NCBI RefSeq assembly: GCF_004365635.1
Contig: NZ_SOBH01000002.1
Location: forward strand, 310,001-374,000
Source of the DNA: Litoreibacter halocynthiae
GTDB taxonomy: Bacteria > Pseudomonadota > Alphaproteobacteria > Rhodobacterales > Rhodobacteraceae
Direction of reading: 5' to 3'
Length of the DNA: 64,000 bases
In this document: positions 63,731 through 64,000 of the stretch, one piece after another
How the letters are laid out: the number at the start of each line of letters is the position of its first letter
How positions within the stretch are numbered: position 1 is the stretch's first letter
Position numbers and translations under genes: made by a program
The notes under the pieces: generated by a model
Databases searched by the model: none
What the model was told of the DNA's origin: nothing
The model's input: the letters and a program-made list of their open reading frames with translations, nothing else

Positions 63731-64000
63731 ATGTCCGCTGACCGTCCCCTTCTAGGCATCATGCTCATGATCGGCTTTTGCATCCTCGCCCCTATGGGCG
63801 ACGCGATGGCGAAGCTGTTGGGCGAAAGCATTCCACTGGGACAGTTGCTGCTAACCCGCTTCGGGGTGCAAACGGCGGTGCTGATCCCGCTGGCCCTGCT
63901 CACAGGCCGCACATTACTGATGTCACGCCGCGTTTTGCGGCTCACCGTGCTACGCTCGGTGCTCCATATCATCGGTATCGGCGCGATGTTTTCATCCCTG
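63731..64000 (+). CDS. EamA/DMT-family transporter, 3' end beyond window
   Basis: The first 90 codons of a drug/metabolite-transporter protein. A hydrophobic first helix (LGIMLMIGFCILAPMGDAMAKLLG) is followed by IPLGQLLLTRFGVQTAVL, the EamA helix-2 pattern. The frame has no stop before the window edge. The upstream 100 bp, shared with the inositol monophosphatase, should carry both promoters. Confidence 0.85.
   Translation, partial: MSADRPLLGIMLMIGFCILAPMGDAMAKLLGESIPLGQLLLTRFGVQTAVLIPLALLTGRTLLMSRRVLRLTVLRSVLHIIGIGAMFSSL

Overview
The window is a GC-rich, gene-dense chromosomal segment that reads as an alphaproteobacterium of the Rhodobacteraceae (Roseobacter-type). The evidence is the gene content: nrdR-ribD, a soxBDAG sarcosine oxidase operon, an unlinked TadG/TadE trio, a DUF4212 / sodium:solute symporter / DUF294 / exonuclease operon, a PCuAC copper chaperone, several small secreted proteins typical of the group, and FnrL-, CtrA- and CcrM-type DNA motifs. 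No rRNA, tRNA, IS element, prophage or CRISPR array is visible.

Layout. 1-9.5 kb: riboflavin genes (ribB or ribBA, running off the left edge, then ribE and ribD, with nrdR) on the minus strand, interrupted by a plus-strand capsule block (KpsS-like, outer-membrane export lipoprotein, KpsC-like), with a small repeat-bearing secreted protein beside it. 9.5-12.6 kb: a minus-strand operon of a secreted protein, a DCC thiol protein, a saccharopine dehydrogenase-like/DUF4166 protein and a YjbQ protein. 12.7-17.1 kb: a DksA-type protein, then dnaG and rpoD, separated by a dense cluster of GANTC sites. 17.2-22.1 kb: soxBDAG (sarcosine to glycine, formaldehyde equivalents and peroxide). 22.2-24.9 kb: TadG/TadE-like surface proteins. 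25-31 kb: glutamate dehydrogenase, a hydroxyisobutyrate dehydrogenase-family enzyme, a pirin, an esterase and small membrane or lipoproteins.

31-32.1 kb is the most anomalous stretch. It is an AT-richer islet between an entericidin-like gene and lepA. It carries two long perfect palindromes, a possible small RNA with a strong terminator, and a DUF3800 gene whose TTG start overlaps the lepA stop codon. 32-38 kb: lepA, small secreted proteins (one behind a full CtrA-type box), a low-molecular-weight phosphatase, copper-handling genes behind an FnrL-type box, rpmB and meaB. 38-51 kb: a DUF3108 protein, hrpB, an orphan molybdenum hydroxylase large subunit with a cupin and a methyltransferase, a DUF2235 hydrolase, tryptophan 2,3-dioxygenase, an HD-domain protein and valS. 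51-55.4 kb: a crotonase, a Tat-signal miniprotein, two PLP aminotransferases and a TIGR04283-type glycosyltransferase. 55.5-64 kb: a YgfZ protein, the symporter/DUF294/membrane-exonuclease operon, inositol monophosphatase, and the start of an EamA transporter that runs off the right edge.

Most genes are ordinary housekeeping or catabolic functions. The observations most worth following up are the palindrome/DUF3800 islet, the sensor-exonuclease operon, and the regulatory sites (GANTC cluster, CtrA box, FnrL boxes). Start codons were chosen by Shine-Dalgarno position and family length. All family calls were made by eye from motifs, without database searches.
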